A stretch of DNA of 14,305 nucleotides, taken from positions 1 to 14,305 of the forward strand of contig PNLG01000104.1 in NCBI GenBank assembly GCA_013822915.1, in the 5' to 3' direction. This DNA comes from Sphingomonas sp. Its GTDB lineage: Bacteria > Pseudomonadota > Alphaproteobacteria > Sphingomonadales > Sphingomonadaceae. Shown here in pieces: positions 7,560 to 13,595 of the stretch. The position numbers were made by a program, and so were the translations under genes. The notes beneath the pieces are model-generated. The model was not told where the DNA came from. It saw nothing but the letters and a program-made list of their open reading frames with translations, and made no database searches. The stretch's first letter is position 1; each line of letters starts with the position of its first letter.

Positions 7560-8255
7560 TTACGCGAGCACCGCCGCAAACGCTGCGATGGCGGCGGCCT
7601 CATCCCCCTGCCACACCGCGCCCGACACCGCCAGGAAATCGGCGCCCGCCGCCACCAGCGGCGCGGCATTGGCGGGCGTGATCCCGCCAATCGCGACACA
7701 GGGCAGTTCGAACAGCGTCGACCACCAGCTCAGCAGCACCGGGTCGGCGTGATGCGTCACCACTTTGGTCGTGGTCGGGTAGAAGGCGCCGAACGCCACA
7801 TAATCGGCGCCTGCCTCGCCCGCTTCCATCGCCAGATGGCGGCTGGTGTGGCAGGTGACGCCAATTTGCGCCGAGGGGCCAAGCGCAGCGCGAGCCTCGC
7901 GCGCGTCACCATCGCTTTGGCCCAGATGCACGCCGTCCGCGCCGAGCCGCTTGGCGAGCGCCACGCTGTCATTCACGATGAACGCGACATCGGCATCGGC
8001 GCAAATCCGTTGCAGCGGTTCGGCGAGCCGCGCCGCCTCATGCTGGTCGACGCCTTTTACGCGAAACTGAAACGCCGCCACCGGGCCCGCCGCCAGCGCG
8101 CGGCGCAATCGGTCGGGGAACCTGCCGCCGACATCGAGCGGCGAGATCAGGTAAAGCTGGCACGGCGGTCGCCGATCATCGCGCACAAATTGCGCGGCGA
8201 AATCGGGGGAGAGCGGGCCGAGCGGGTCACCGAGCGGATGGGGGTCGTCAATCAT
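7560..8255 (-). CDS. thiE: thiamine phosphate synthase
   Basis: Couples hydroxymethylpyrimidine pyrophosphate and thiazole phosphate to thiamine phosphate. The 231-residue TIM barrel shows the expected sites: QFRVK (63-67), VND (94-96), DGVHLGQSD (107-115), GVTCH (132-136), YVAFGAFYPTTTK (152-164, phosphate/pyrophosphate loop) and CVAIGGI (186-192). There is an extra stretch of about 32 residues before the first barrel strand (QLYLISP) that ThiE proteins usually lack; no later ATG exists, so either the extension is real or a non-ATG start is used. No thiC, thiG or thiD and no TPP riboswitch is seen nearby, so this gene is separated from the rest of the pathway. It starts 9 bases after the acetyltransferase stop. 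Confidence 0.93.
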   Translation of the reverse strand: MIDDPHPLGDPLGPLSPDFAAQFVRDDRRPPCQLYLISPLDVGGRFPDRLRRALAAGPVAAFQFRVKGVDQHEAARLAEPLQRICADADVAFIVNDSVALAKRLGADGVHLGQSDGDAREARAALGPSAQIGVTCHTSRHLAMEAGEAGADYVAFGAFYPTTTKVVTHHADPVLLSWWSTLFELPCVAIGGITPANAAPLVAAGADFLAVSGAVWQGDEAAAIAAFAAVLA

Positions 8256-8264
8256 CGCCGCTGC

Positions 8265-8756
8265 CTAGCCCGCCGCACCGCCGGACGCCAGCGGGTCGGC
8301 GGGCGGCATCAGATCAAAGTGCAGAACGTCGCGCCCCGTCCCCAATTTGGTATAGAGCGCCACCGCCGCTTCGTCTTCGGGGTCGGCCTGCACATAGACC
8401 ACCCCTGCCTGTCGTGCCGCAGCGATCCGGTGCAGCGCGGCGATCAGCGCAGTGGCAATGCCGCGACGGCGATGGTTTTCCACCACGGCCAGATCATAGA
8501 GATATAGCTCGCTTTGCGCGCGTTCGGGCTTCGGCAGATAGTAGGCGGTCAGCCCGCCGACCACCTGCTCTGCCGCGAGCGCCACCAGCGCGACAAACCC
8601 GTCGCGCGCGAGCAAATCGGCCAGATAGGCGTCGCTCGGCAGTGCCTCGACGTAATGCTGCGGATCCTGAAACGCATCTGCAAAACACGCCATCAGCGCA
8701 CGCAGCAACAGCGCATCGCCTGCGCCCAGCCGATGGATCAGGGCGTCCTCGCTCAC
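8265..8756 (-). CDS. AAC(3)-I-like GNAT N-acetyltransferase
   Basis: A 163-residue GNAT enzyme. Beyond the generic fold it matches the AAC(3)-I aminoglycoside 3-N-acetyltransferase group at several blocks I recall from AAC(3)-Ia: SDAYLADLL (41-49), LTAYYLPKPE.AQSELYLYDLAV (69-91), HRRRGIATALI (95-105, the acetyl-CoA P-loop R-x-x-G-x-A) and VYVQADPEDEAAVALYTKLG (120-139), ending VLHFDL. The GTG at 8756 is preferred: it overlaps the upstream methyltransferase stop (GTGA) and the family aligns from there, whereas ATG 8801 would lie well inside that gene. Composition and tight overlaps look native, with no integron or transposon signs. Whether it acts on aminoglycosides or on a native amine is open. 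Confidence 0.88.
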   Translation of the reverse strand: MSEDALIHRLGAGDALLLRALMACFADAFQDPQHYVEALPSDAYLADLLARDGFVALVALAAEQVVGGLTAYYLPKPERAQSELYLYDLAVVENHRRRGIATALIAALHRIAAARQAGVVYVQADPEDEAAVALYTKLGTGRDVLHFDLMPPADPLASGGAAG

Positions 8757-9430
8757 GCCGCTTCGCCGCCGCTGACCACCGCCAGCAGGAATCCGTCCCA
8801 TTTCTTGGCACCAACCGTCTGGACTGCGGTTGCGCTCAGCCGGGGCTCGGTCGCGACAAAATCGAACAGCGCACGGGTGCCGATGACGCGCGGATCGTCA
8901 TTATCGGGGTCGATCACCGCGCCCTCGCGCACGACATTATCGACGAGAATCACACTGCCCGCTCGGGTCAGCCCCGCCAGCACCGCCGCCACATAGGCCG
9001 CGCCATTTTCCTTGTCCGCGTCGATGAAGACCAGATCGAACGGCCCCTCTCCCGCAGCCTGCATCGCCGTCAGCGTGTCGAGCGCCGGGCCGACCCGCAC
9101 CGTCACCCGCGCCGCCAGTCCCGCGTTGGCGATGTTCGCGCGCGCGACATCGGCGTGATGCGGCTCCAGCTCCAGCGTGACCAGCGCGCCATCCTCGCCA
9201 AGCGCGCGGGCGAGCCAAATCGTCGAATAGCCGCCCAGCGTCCCAATCTCCAAAATCCGTCGCGCGCCCGCCATCCGCGCGAACAGGTGCAGCATTTTTC
9301 CCTGCGCGGCCGACACGTCGATCGGGGGCAGTCCGGCTCGCGCATTGGCGGCAAGTGCTACGGCCAGCGCCGGATCATCGCCGAGCAGCACGTCCCCGAT
9401 ATAATCGTCCACCGCCGCCCAGTCGGTCAT
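8753..9430 (-). CDS. class I SAM-dependent O-methyltransferase (caffeoyl-CoA OMT/COMT-like)
   Basis: A 225-residue Rossmann-fold methyltransferase of the divalent-cation-dependent catechol/caffeoyl-CoA type. The SAM site is LEIGTLGGYST (60-70) with the acidic residue at the end of the next strand (TLELEPHH, 85-92). The metal and substrate site is FIDADKEN (135-142) and LVDNVVREG (162-170), giving likely ligands Asp137, Asp163 and Asn164. The ATG at 9430 was chosen because AGGAGAAG precedes it and the protein aligns from MTDWAAVDDYIGD; a longer open frame upstream runs over the SDR gene. It begins 10 bases after the SDR stop and overlaps the acetyltransferase start by 4 bases. The natural substrate is unknown, but catechol-like phenols are typical. 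Confidence 0.91.
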   Translation of the reverse strand: MTDWAAVDDYIGDVLLGDDPALAVALAANARAGLPPIDVSAAQGKMLHLFARMAGARRILEIGTLGGYSTIWLARALGEDGALVTLELEPHHADVARANIANAGLAARVTVRVGPALDTLTAMQAAGEGPFDLVFIDADKENGAAYVAAVLAGLTRAGSVILVDNVVREGAVIDPDNDDPRVIGTRALFDFVATEPRLSATAVQTVGAKKWDGFLLAVVSGGEAA

Positions 9431-9440
9431 GTGCTTCTCC

Positions 9441-10187
9441 TCAGAAATGGGCGAGGAAACCGCCGTCAACGGTGATCGTCTGCCCGGTGATATAGGATGC
9501 GGCGTCGGAGGCGAGGAACACGGCCGCCCCCGCAATCTCCACGGGTCGCCCCCACCGCCCGAGCGATGTTCGGCGTGCGAGCCAATCGCCAGTGGCCGCG
9601 TCAGCGACCATCCCGGCATTCGCCTCGGTCGCAAAAAAGCCCGGCGCGATCGCGTTGACGGTGGTTCCGTCGGGGCCAAAGTCGGCCGCAAGCGCGCGGG
9701 TGAGTGCCGCCAGCCCGCCCTTTGTCATCGTGTACACCGCCGAGCCGCTGTTGGCGATCGGGCCGGCGATCGAGGTTATGTTGATGATGCGGCCGCGCCC
9801 CGTGCCCGCCATCACGCGGGCGGCGGCGCGCGCCATCATGAGCGGTGCGACGAGATTAGCGTCGGTCAACGCACGCACACCGTCGAGATCGAAGTCGGCG
9901 AGCGGCTGGCGACCGCGCTGGCCGACATTATTGACGAGAATGTCGAGCCCATGCTGCGCAGCAATTGCTGCAACATTTTCTTCAGCATCGGGCGAGGCAA
10001 CGTCAAACGCGGCCAAAGCGACGTCGCCGTCAATCTGCGCCGCTGCTGCCGCCAATCGATTGTTGTCGCGCCCGTTAAGCACCACCCGCGCACCGGCCGC
10101 CGCCAGCGCTTTCGCGATTTCAAACCCCAGACCTCGCCCCGCGCCGGTGACCAGCGCCACGCGACCGGAAAGATCGAACGGGTTCAG
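9441..10187 (-). CDS. SDR oxidoreductase, gluconate-5-dehydrogenase-like
   Basis: Classical short-chain dehydrogenase, 248 residues from the proposed CTG or 239 from GTG 10160. Seen: cofactor loop TGAGRGLG (14-21), NNVG (86-89, in place of NNAG), and the catalytic Asn111, Ser139, Tyr152 and Lys156 (YTMTK). The C-terminal pattern DWLARRTSLGRWGRPVEIAGAAVFLASDAAS resembles gluconate 5-dehydrogenase (IdnO), so a sugar acid or similar polyol is a reasonable substrate. The GTG begins inside the first beta-strand; nine residues upstream, NPFDLSGR, are the family's normal N-terminus and reach back to a CTG that overlaps the aldolase TGA (CTGA) behind a GAGGAAG ribosome site. I therefore extend to 10187, with the start less certain than the gene. 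Confidence 0.88.
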   Translation of the reverse strand: MNPFDLSGRVALVTGAGRGLGFEIAKALAAAGARVVLNGRDNNRLAAAAAQIDGDVALAAFDVASPDAEENVAAIAAQHGLDILVNNVGQRGRQPLADFDLDGVRALTDANLVAPLMMARAAARVMAGTGRGRIINITSIAGPIANSGSAVYTMTKGGLAALTRALAADFGPDGTTVNAIAPGFFATEANAGMVADAATGDWLARRTSLGRWGRPVEIAGAAVFLASDAASYITGQTITVDGGFLAHF

Positions 10188-11095
10188 GCTTCCTCGCCCT
10201 TGTAAATCGCGACCAGCTTGTCGAGCATGGCGAGGGCCTCGTCACGGGGGCGCTGAAACGTGTTGCGGCCGATGATCGAGCCATTGCCACCGCCGTCGCG
10301 AATGTCGCGCGCATCCTGATACACAGCGTCCGCACCCTTGGCCGCGCCACCCGAAAACACCACGATCCGCCGCCCCGCAAAGCACGACTGCACGACATGC
10401 GCGACGCGATTGGCCTGAGTCGAGCCGTCAAACCCGGCATAGGCCTTGGCCGCGTCCTCCTGCTCGATATGGTCGGATGGCAGCTTCACCTTGATGATGT
10501 GCGCGCCGAGCAATGCCGCCATATGCGCCGCATAAGCGCCAACATCGAGCGCCAATTCACCTTTTTTAGACAGCTTGCCGCCGCGCGGATAGGACCAGAT
10601 CACTGTTGCGATGCCCACCGACTTGGCCTCCGCCGACATTTGCTGAATTTCCTCCATCATGTCGAACACATCGTCGGCGCCGGGATAGATGGTAAAGCCG
10701 ATCGCCGAACAGCCGAGGCGCAGCGCGTCCTCAACACTGCCCGTTACCGCCTGATTAATGCCGGTGGCCCAGCTGTTCGACGAATTGACCTTCAGGATGG
10801 TCGGGATTTGCCCGGCAAAGGTCGCCGCCCCTGCCTCGATCATGCCGAGCGGCGCGGCATAGGCCGACAGCCCGGCGTCGATCGCCAGTTCAAAATGATA
10901 ATGCGGGTCATAGGCGGGCGCGTTGACCGCAAACGACCGCGCCGGGCCATGCTCAAACCCCTGATCGACCGGCAGGATGATGAGCTTGCCGGTGCCGCCC
11001 AGCCGCCCCTGCATCAAAATGCGCGCAAGATTGGCCTTCACGCCGGGATTGTCGGATTCATAATTGGCGAGAATGGCTTTCACGATCGGCGTCAT
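10184..11095 (-). CDS. fbaB: class I fructose-bisphosphate aldolase (DhnA/FbaB type)
   Basis: Cleaves fructose-1,6-bisphosphate to glyceraldehyde-3-phosphate and dihydroxyacetone phosphate through a Schiff-base lysine, without metal. The 303-residue TIM barrel carries the FbaB marks GRLGGTGKLIILPVDQGFEHG (30-50), TIYPGADD (135-142), a likely Schiff-base lysine in HIIKVKLPS (Lys202, less likely Lys204) and the phosphate sites VFSGGAAKG (246-254) and SIIGRNTFQRP (273-283). The ATG at 11095 was chosen for its AGGGGAG ribosome site; the ATG 24 bases upstream adds residues without similarity. It heads the minus-strand run and is divergent from the thioredoxin gene. pgk lies 2.5 kb upstream on the same strand. 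Confidence 0.94.
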   Translation of the reverse strand: MTPIVKAILANYESDNPGVKANLARILMQGRLGGTGKLIILPVDQGFEHGPARSFAVNAPAYDPHYHFELAIDAGLSAYAAPLGMIEAGAATFAGQIPTILKVNSSNSWATGINQAVTGSVEDALRLGCSAIGFTIYPGADDVFDMMEEIQQMSAEAKSVGIATVIWSYPRGGKLSKKGELALDVGAYAAHMAALLGAHIIKVKLPSDHIEQEDAAKAYAGFDGSTQANRVAHVVQSCFAGRRIVVFSGGAAKGADAVYQDARDIRDGGGNGSIIGRNTFQRPRDEALAMLDKLVAIYKGEEA

Positions 11096-11247
11096 TGTGG
11101 CTCCCCTGCGTTGATGCATACGAATGCTGACGCGCTGTTAGCCGCCCCGCACGCACCGGGCAATGCCGAGTTGGCGACAACGGCTTGACGCCGATAATGT
11201 TCGCGGGCACGCTTGGCATCAAATGGCGAGTTGAGGGGGATATCACG

Positions 11248-11751
11248 ATGAAACAATTCGGGATTTTTTGCACTCTGATCGCCCTGCTCCTGGGCCAGGC
11301 GGCATTGGCAAAGGAGCCGAAGGTCGGCGAAATCGCCCCCGATTTCGAACTGACCTTGGTCGACGGCACCAAGGTCAAACTCGCCGAGTTGCGCGGGCAA
11401 GTGGTCATCATCAACTTCTGGGCGACCTGGTGCGTACCCTGCCGGACCGAGCTACCAACGCTCGACGCCTTTTATGCACTGCGCAAGGATGCAGGGCTGC
11501 GCGTCTTCGCAATCACGACGGAGGATTCATTGCCATTGTTTCAGCTGAAAAAGCTATTCGCTGCGATGAAAATCCCCGCCGTCAAGAAGCTGCGCGGCCC
11601 CTATGACGATTTGAAGGCAGTGCCGACCAATTACGTCATCGATCGCGCCGGGCGGGTGCGATACGCAAAGGCCGGGGCGTTCGACCTCGCCGATCTTAAC
11701 GAGCTGATCATCCCCTTGTTGCGCGAAGCGGCGCCCGCACCGACCGGCTGA
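11248..11751 (+). CDS. periplasmic TlpA/ResA-like thiol-disulfide oxidoreductase
   Basis: A 167-residue thioredoxin-fold protein. It starts with a Sec signal peptide (MKQFGIFCTLIALLLGQAALA, cleavage after about residue 21, no lipobox). The AhpC/TSA-Redoxin-type domain follows: VGEIAPDFEL (26-35), then VVIINFWATWCVPCRTELP (52-70) with the redox pair Cys62/Cys65, and the cis-proline region KAVPTNYVIDRAGRV. TlpA/ResA-type proteins reduce periplasmic cysteines, often for cytochrome c maturation or peroxide defence; no ccm genes are nearby, so the partner is unknown. The ATG at 11248 has a GAGGGGG site upstream; an in-frame ATG at 11185 would put polar residues before the signal peptide. Confidence 0.91.
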   Translation: MKQFGIFCTLIALLLGQAALAKEPKVGEIAPDFELTLVDGTKVKLAELRGQVVIINFWATWCVPCRTELPTLDAFYALRKDAGLRVFAITTEDSLPLFQLKKLFAAMKIPAVKKLRGPYDDLKAVPTNYVIDRAGRVRYAKAGAFDLADLNELIIPLLREAAPAPTG

Positions 11752-11766
11752 GGATCGCCGAGGCAA

Positions 11767-11796
11767 GAAGCGGGAGGAGTCGCCTCCCCCCGCTTC
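11767..11796. terminator. bidirectional hairpin between convergent tlpA-like and slipin genes
   Basis: Stem GAAGCGGG/CCCGCTTC (8 bp), one A-C mismatch, then GGAG/CTCC, closed by a TCGC loop. It sits in the 49-base gap between the two stop codons, as expected for a shared terminator. It lacks a clear T-run on either side. Confidence 0.6.
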
Positions 11797-11800
11797 CGCA

Positions 11801-12946
11801 TCAGTCGCGCTGGCGCAGATGCACCAACCGGTCGAGAATGGCGTTCAACCCCTCGCCCGAACTCGCCTGAACGTCGATCCGCCCGACCTTTTCGGTCACG
11901 CGCTCGAGCGCCTCAAGCTCCTTCAGGCGAAGCAGCGTCGGGCTTTCATCCATCAACCGGGCGGTGTTGAGGAGCGAGCGCGTCGCCGCGGTCTCCTCGC
12001 GCCGACGGATCAGGTTCGCCTGCGCGACCTTCTCCGCCTCCACCACCTTGTTGATCAACTCGCGCATTTCACCCGGCAAAATCACGTCCTTGATGCCAAG
12101 TTCGGCAACAATCACGCCAATATCGCCAAGCTCGCGCCGGACATGCTCGGTGATCTGCGTATCGACCGTCACCCGGTCGTTCAGCACTTCGTCGAGTGTC
12201 CGCCCGCCCACGGCCTCACGCACCGCGAACTGGACAAGCTTGTAGATGTGCGCCGCATAGTCCGGCACGCCAAGCGCCGCCCGCTCCACATCCGTCACCT
12301 GCGTGAAGCAGGTGAGCGTGACCCGGAGCGAGATGCGATCGCGCGTCAGGATTTCCTGAGCCGTCACCTCCAGCGGCAAGGGCCGCGTGTCGAACGTCTT
12401 GGCAGTAACCTTGCGACCCACCGACCAGTATCCATATCGACCCGGCCCCAGCGTTTCCGCCAGTTCGCCGTCAAAAAAGACGACCGCCGCATTGGCTTCG
12501 GCCACCGACACCGCCACGATCGCCTGCGACGCCGCATGGGCACCGCCGCCGACCTTTTCGAGCGCAATCAACTGCGCCCGCGTGAGCCGCGCCGTCGCCT
12601 CGACATCGAAGCGTTCGACCCGCACTGCCTTAAGCACGCGCCAGACATAAACCGTCTGGCCCGGCCGCACGACAAGAGTCGCCACGTCATCCTGATAGAC
12701 GACCGCAACTTCACCCTCGCGCACGTGCACGATTTCGAAATATTCTGCCGCGACATCGGGGCGCCGTTTCGCAATCAGCTCAGCCCAAGGCAAGTTAAAC
12801 GCACCTTCGGCAAAGTCGATTTCGATATGCGCACGGTTCCAGAAATCCCAAAGTCGGTAACGACCGGGATCGAACATCTTGATGAAGCGGCCATCCTTGA
12901 TGAGGAGGCCGCGCTGGTTTTCAGCAATGACAATGTTCTTCAGCAT
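11801..12946 (-). CDS. slipin-type SPFH/band 7 protein with triplicated N-terminal module
   Basis: A 381-residue SPFH-domain protein of the slipin (stomatin-like) type. The classic band 7 part spans about 195-315: EVTAQEILTRDRISLRVTLTCFTQVTDVERA, then a YKLVQFAVREAVGGRTLDEVLNDR helix region, followed by a charged alpha-helical stretch (VEAEKVAQANLIRRREETAATRSLLNTARLM) suited to coiled-coil assembly. Before it lie three copies of a short module (about 13-45, 79-114, 151-186) sharing D-x9-P-G-x-(Y)-x(2-4)-W and, in the last two, a terminal FD. There is no N-terminal membrane helix, unlike stomatins, so membrane contact must come from elsewhere. An AGGAGGG site lies about 9 bases before the ATG. 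No NfeD-type protease partner is adjacent. Likely a scaffold in membrane or stress physiology. Confidence 0.88.
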   Translation of the reverse strand: MLKNIVIAENQRGLLIKDGRFIKMFDPGRYRLWDFWNRAHIEIDFAEGAFNLPWAELIAKRRPDVAAEYFEIVHVREGEVAVVYQDDVATLVVRPGQTVYVWRVLKAVRVERFDVEATARLTRAQLIALEKVGGGAHAASQAIVAVSVAEANAAVVFFDGELAETLGPGRYGYWSVGRKVTAKTFDTRPLPLEVTAQEILTRDRISLRVTLTCFTQVTDVERAALGVPDYAAHIYKLVQFAVREAVGGRTLDEVLNDRVTVDTQITEHVRRELGDIGVIVAELGIKDVILPGEMRELINKVVEAEKVAQANLIRRREETAATRSLLNTARLMDESPTLLRLKELEALERVTEKVGRIDVQASSGEGLNAILDRLVHLRQRD

Positions 12947-12967
12947 TACTGCAGCCCTCCTCTTACA

Positions 12968-12991
12968 TCGCGAGGCACAATTGCCTCGCGA
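12968..12991 (-). promoter_or_regulatory. perfect 10-bp hairpin in the slipin 5' leader
   Basis: TCGCGAGGCA and TGCCTCGCGA enclose a CAAT loop on the plus strand. The element ends 21 bases before the slipin ATG, just upstream of the ribosome site. It could be an operator or an RNA leader hairpin; it lacks a following T-run, so it is not a normal terminator. Confidence 0.5.
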
Positions 12992-13346
12992 AGGGACGGG
13001 CTGCTACGCCGATTTTGTGACAATTGAAAGTCACTTGCTAAAATATTTGCGGTATAAAGAATTATTTATATCGCGCTCTTCGTATCAAATGCGAAGGTTG
13101 GCCGACGGCACATTCCCGGATTGCGCGGCGGTCCGGCGATTAAGGCAGCACCTCCAGCCGTTTTGCCGCGCCCGCAGCGACCCGGGGCATGCCCGGATTC
13201 TGGGGGGCGCGACGCCCGGCTGGGCAGTGGCACCGATATCCTCGCCGGCACAGGGCCGGTAATCTGGCGGCGCAGAAGCGGGGCACGCCCCGCATCATTG
13301 CCTGAATGCCCCGTCGGCCTCCCCGATTTGGAAGGCTTGCAAAGGC
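12992..13346. other. gene-free region with AT-rich patch and GC-rich palindromes
   Basis: No convincing coding frame on either strand. About 13011-13085 is strikingly AT-rich against the GC-rich background and may hold the slipin promoter; it includes the inverted repeat GTGAC-N8-GTCAC (13017-13034). The rest is GC-rich with short palindromes: GGGCATGCCC (13185-13194), CCGGC-N5-GCCGG near 13243-13257, and GCGGGGC-AC-GCCCCGC (13278-13293). The short open frames here begin in the tRNA or lack family resemblance and ribosome sites. Confidence 0.6.
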
Positions 13347-13420
13347 CTGTTTGGGCGGGAATCGAACCCGCGACACGTAGATTAACAGTCTACTGCTCTA
13401 TCCAACTGAGCTACCAATGA
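13347..13420 (-). tRNA. tRNA-Asn (GTT anticodon), acceptor stem imperfect
   Basis: A full cloverleaf can be drawn: D arm GCTC/GAGC with a GG-containing loop, anticodon stem GTAGA/TCTAC around the loop CTGTTAA (anticodon GTT at 13386-13384), a five-base variable loop, and T arm GCGGG-TTCGATT-CCCGC. The acceptor arm is flawed: 5' TCATTGG against 3' CCAAACA leaves two mismatches (positions 2-71 and 3-70). No CCA is encoded at the 3' end. Its 5' first two bases are shared with the T arm of the preceding tRNA-like remnant. It may be functional, but could also be a damaged copy. Confidence 0.7.
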
Positions 13421-13476
13421 CGGAATCGAACCGTCGAGCTTGCACCCAAAGCAAGTGCCACCCTGGCATGGTGGAA
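13419..13476 (-). pseudogene. tRNA-Pro(UGG)-like remnant fused to tRNA-Asn
   Basis: An anticodon arm CTTGC-TTTGGGT-GCAAG (13455-13439; anticodon TGG) and a T arm GACGG-TTCGATT-CCGTC (13435-13419) are clear and resemble proline tRNA. The variable loop is only three bases, the D arm is reduced to GCC-AGGGT-GGC, and a seven-base acceptor stem does not form: the 5' strand at 13476-13470 pairs at only four of seven positions with the bases following the T arm, which belong to tRNA-Asn. Best read as a decayed or recombined tRNA. Confidence 0.5.
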
Positions 13477-13595
13477 ATCCGTCATGGAACACGGGTTGGC
13501 ACCGCCGACCGCGCCCGCCGGGACTCAAGAGCCCGAACGAAATGACGAAATCCGTCGGCGCCGATAGCGGCGGGCTCCGCCAATGTAAAGCGCGA
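13477..13595. other. spacer between pgk and the tRNA-like region
   Basis: No gene seen. On the pgk side a hairpin GGCGG-GCT-CCGCC (13569-13581) lies 14 bases after the pgk stop and may help end the transcript, though without a T-run. GAAATCCGTC occurs at 13547-13556 and again at 13474-13483 in the tRNA-like remnant. Confidence 0.4.

Noticed and set aside
7209..8507. Long plus-strand open frame over efp, thiE and the acetyltransferase
   Set aside because: It crosses three well-supported genes on the other strand and resembles nothing.
12974..12984. GGCAC...TTGC reminiscent of a sigma-54 promoter
   Set aside because: GG to GC distance is 9 instead of the required 12, and the bases belong to the hairpin.
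11819..13027. Long open frame antisense to the slipin gene (402 codons)
   Set aside because: Arg/His-rich nonsense composition without domains; the slipin on the other strand has clear SPFH features and a strong ribosome site.
13016..13034. TGTGA...TCAC as a CRP/FNR-like site
   Set aside because: Spacing between half-sites is 10, not the 6 of CRP sites, and the second half lacks the final A.
13278..13293. GCGGGGC-AC-GCCCCGC as a tRNA or slipin terminator
   Set aside because: Loop too short and no T-run; GC-rich palindromes of this size are common by chance in this composition.
13140..13376. Short minus-strand frame starting in tRNA-Asn
   Set aside because: Its start codon and first residues (MSRVRFPPK) come from the tRNA T arm, and the rest crosses GC-rich palindromes.
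13543..13556. TGACGAAATCCGTC as a further T-arm remnant
   Set aside because: Resembles the tRNA-like T arm only loosely, lacks the TTCGA loop, and no anticodon arm precedes it.
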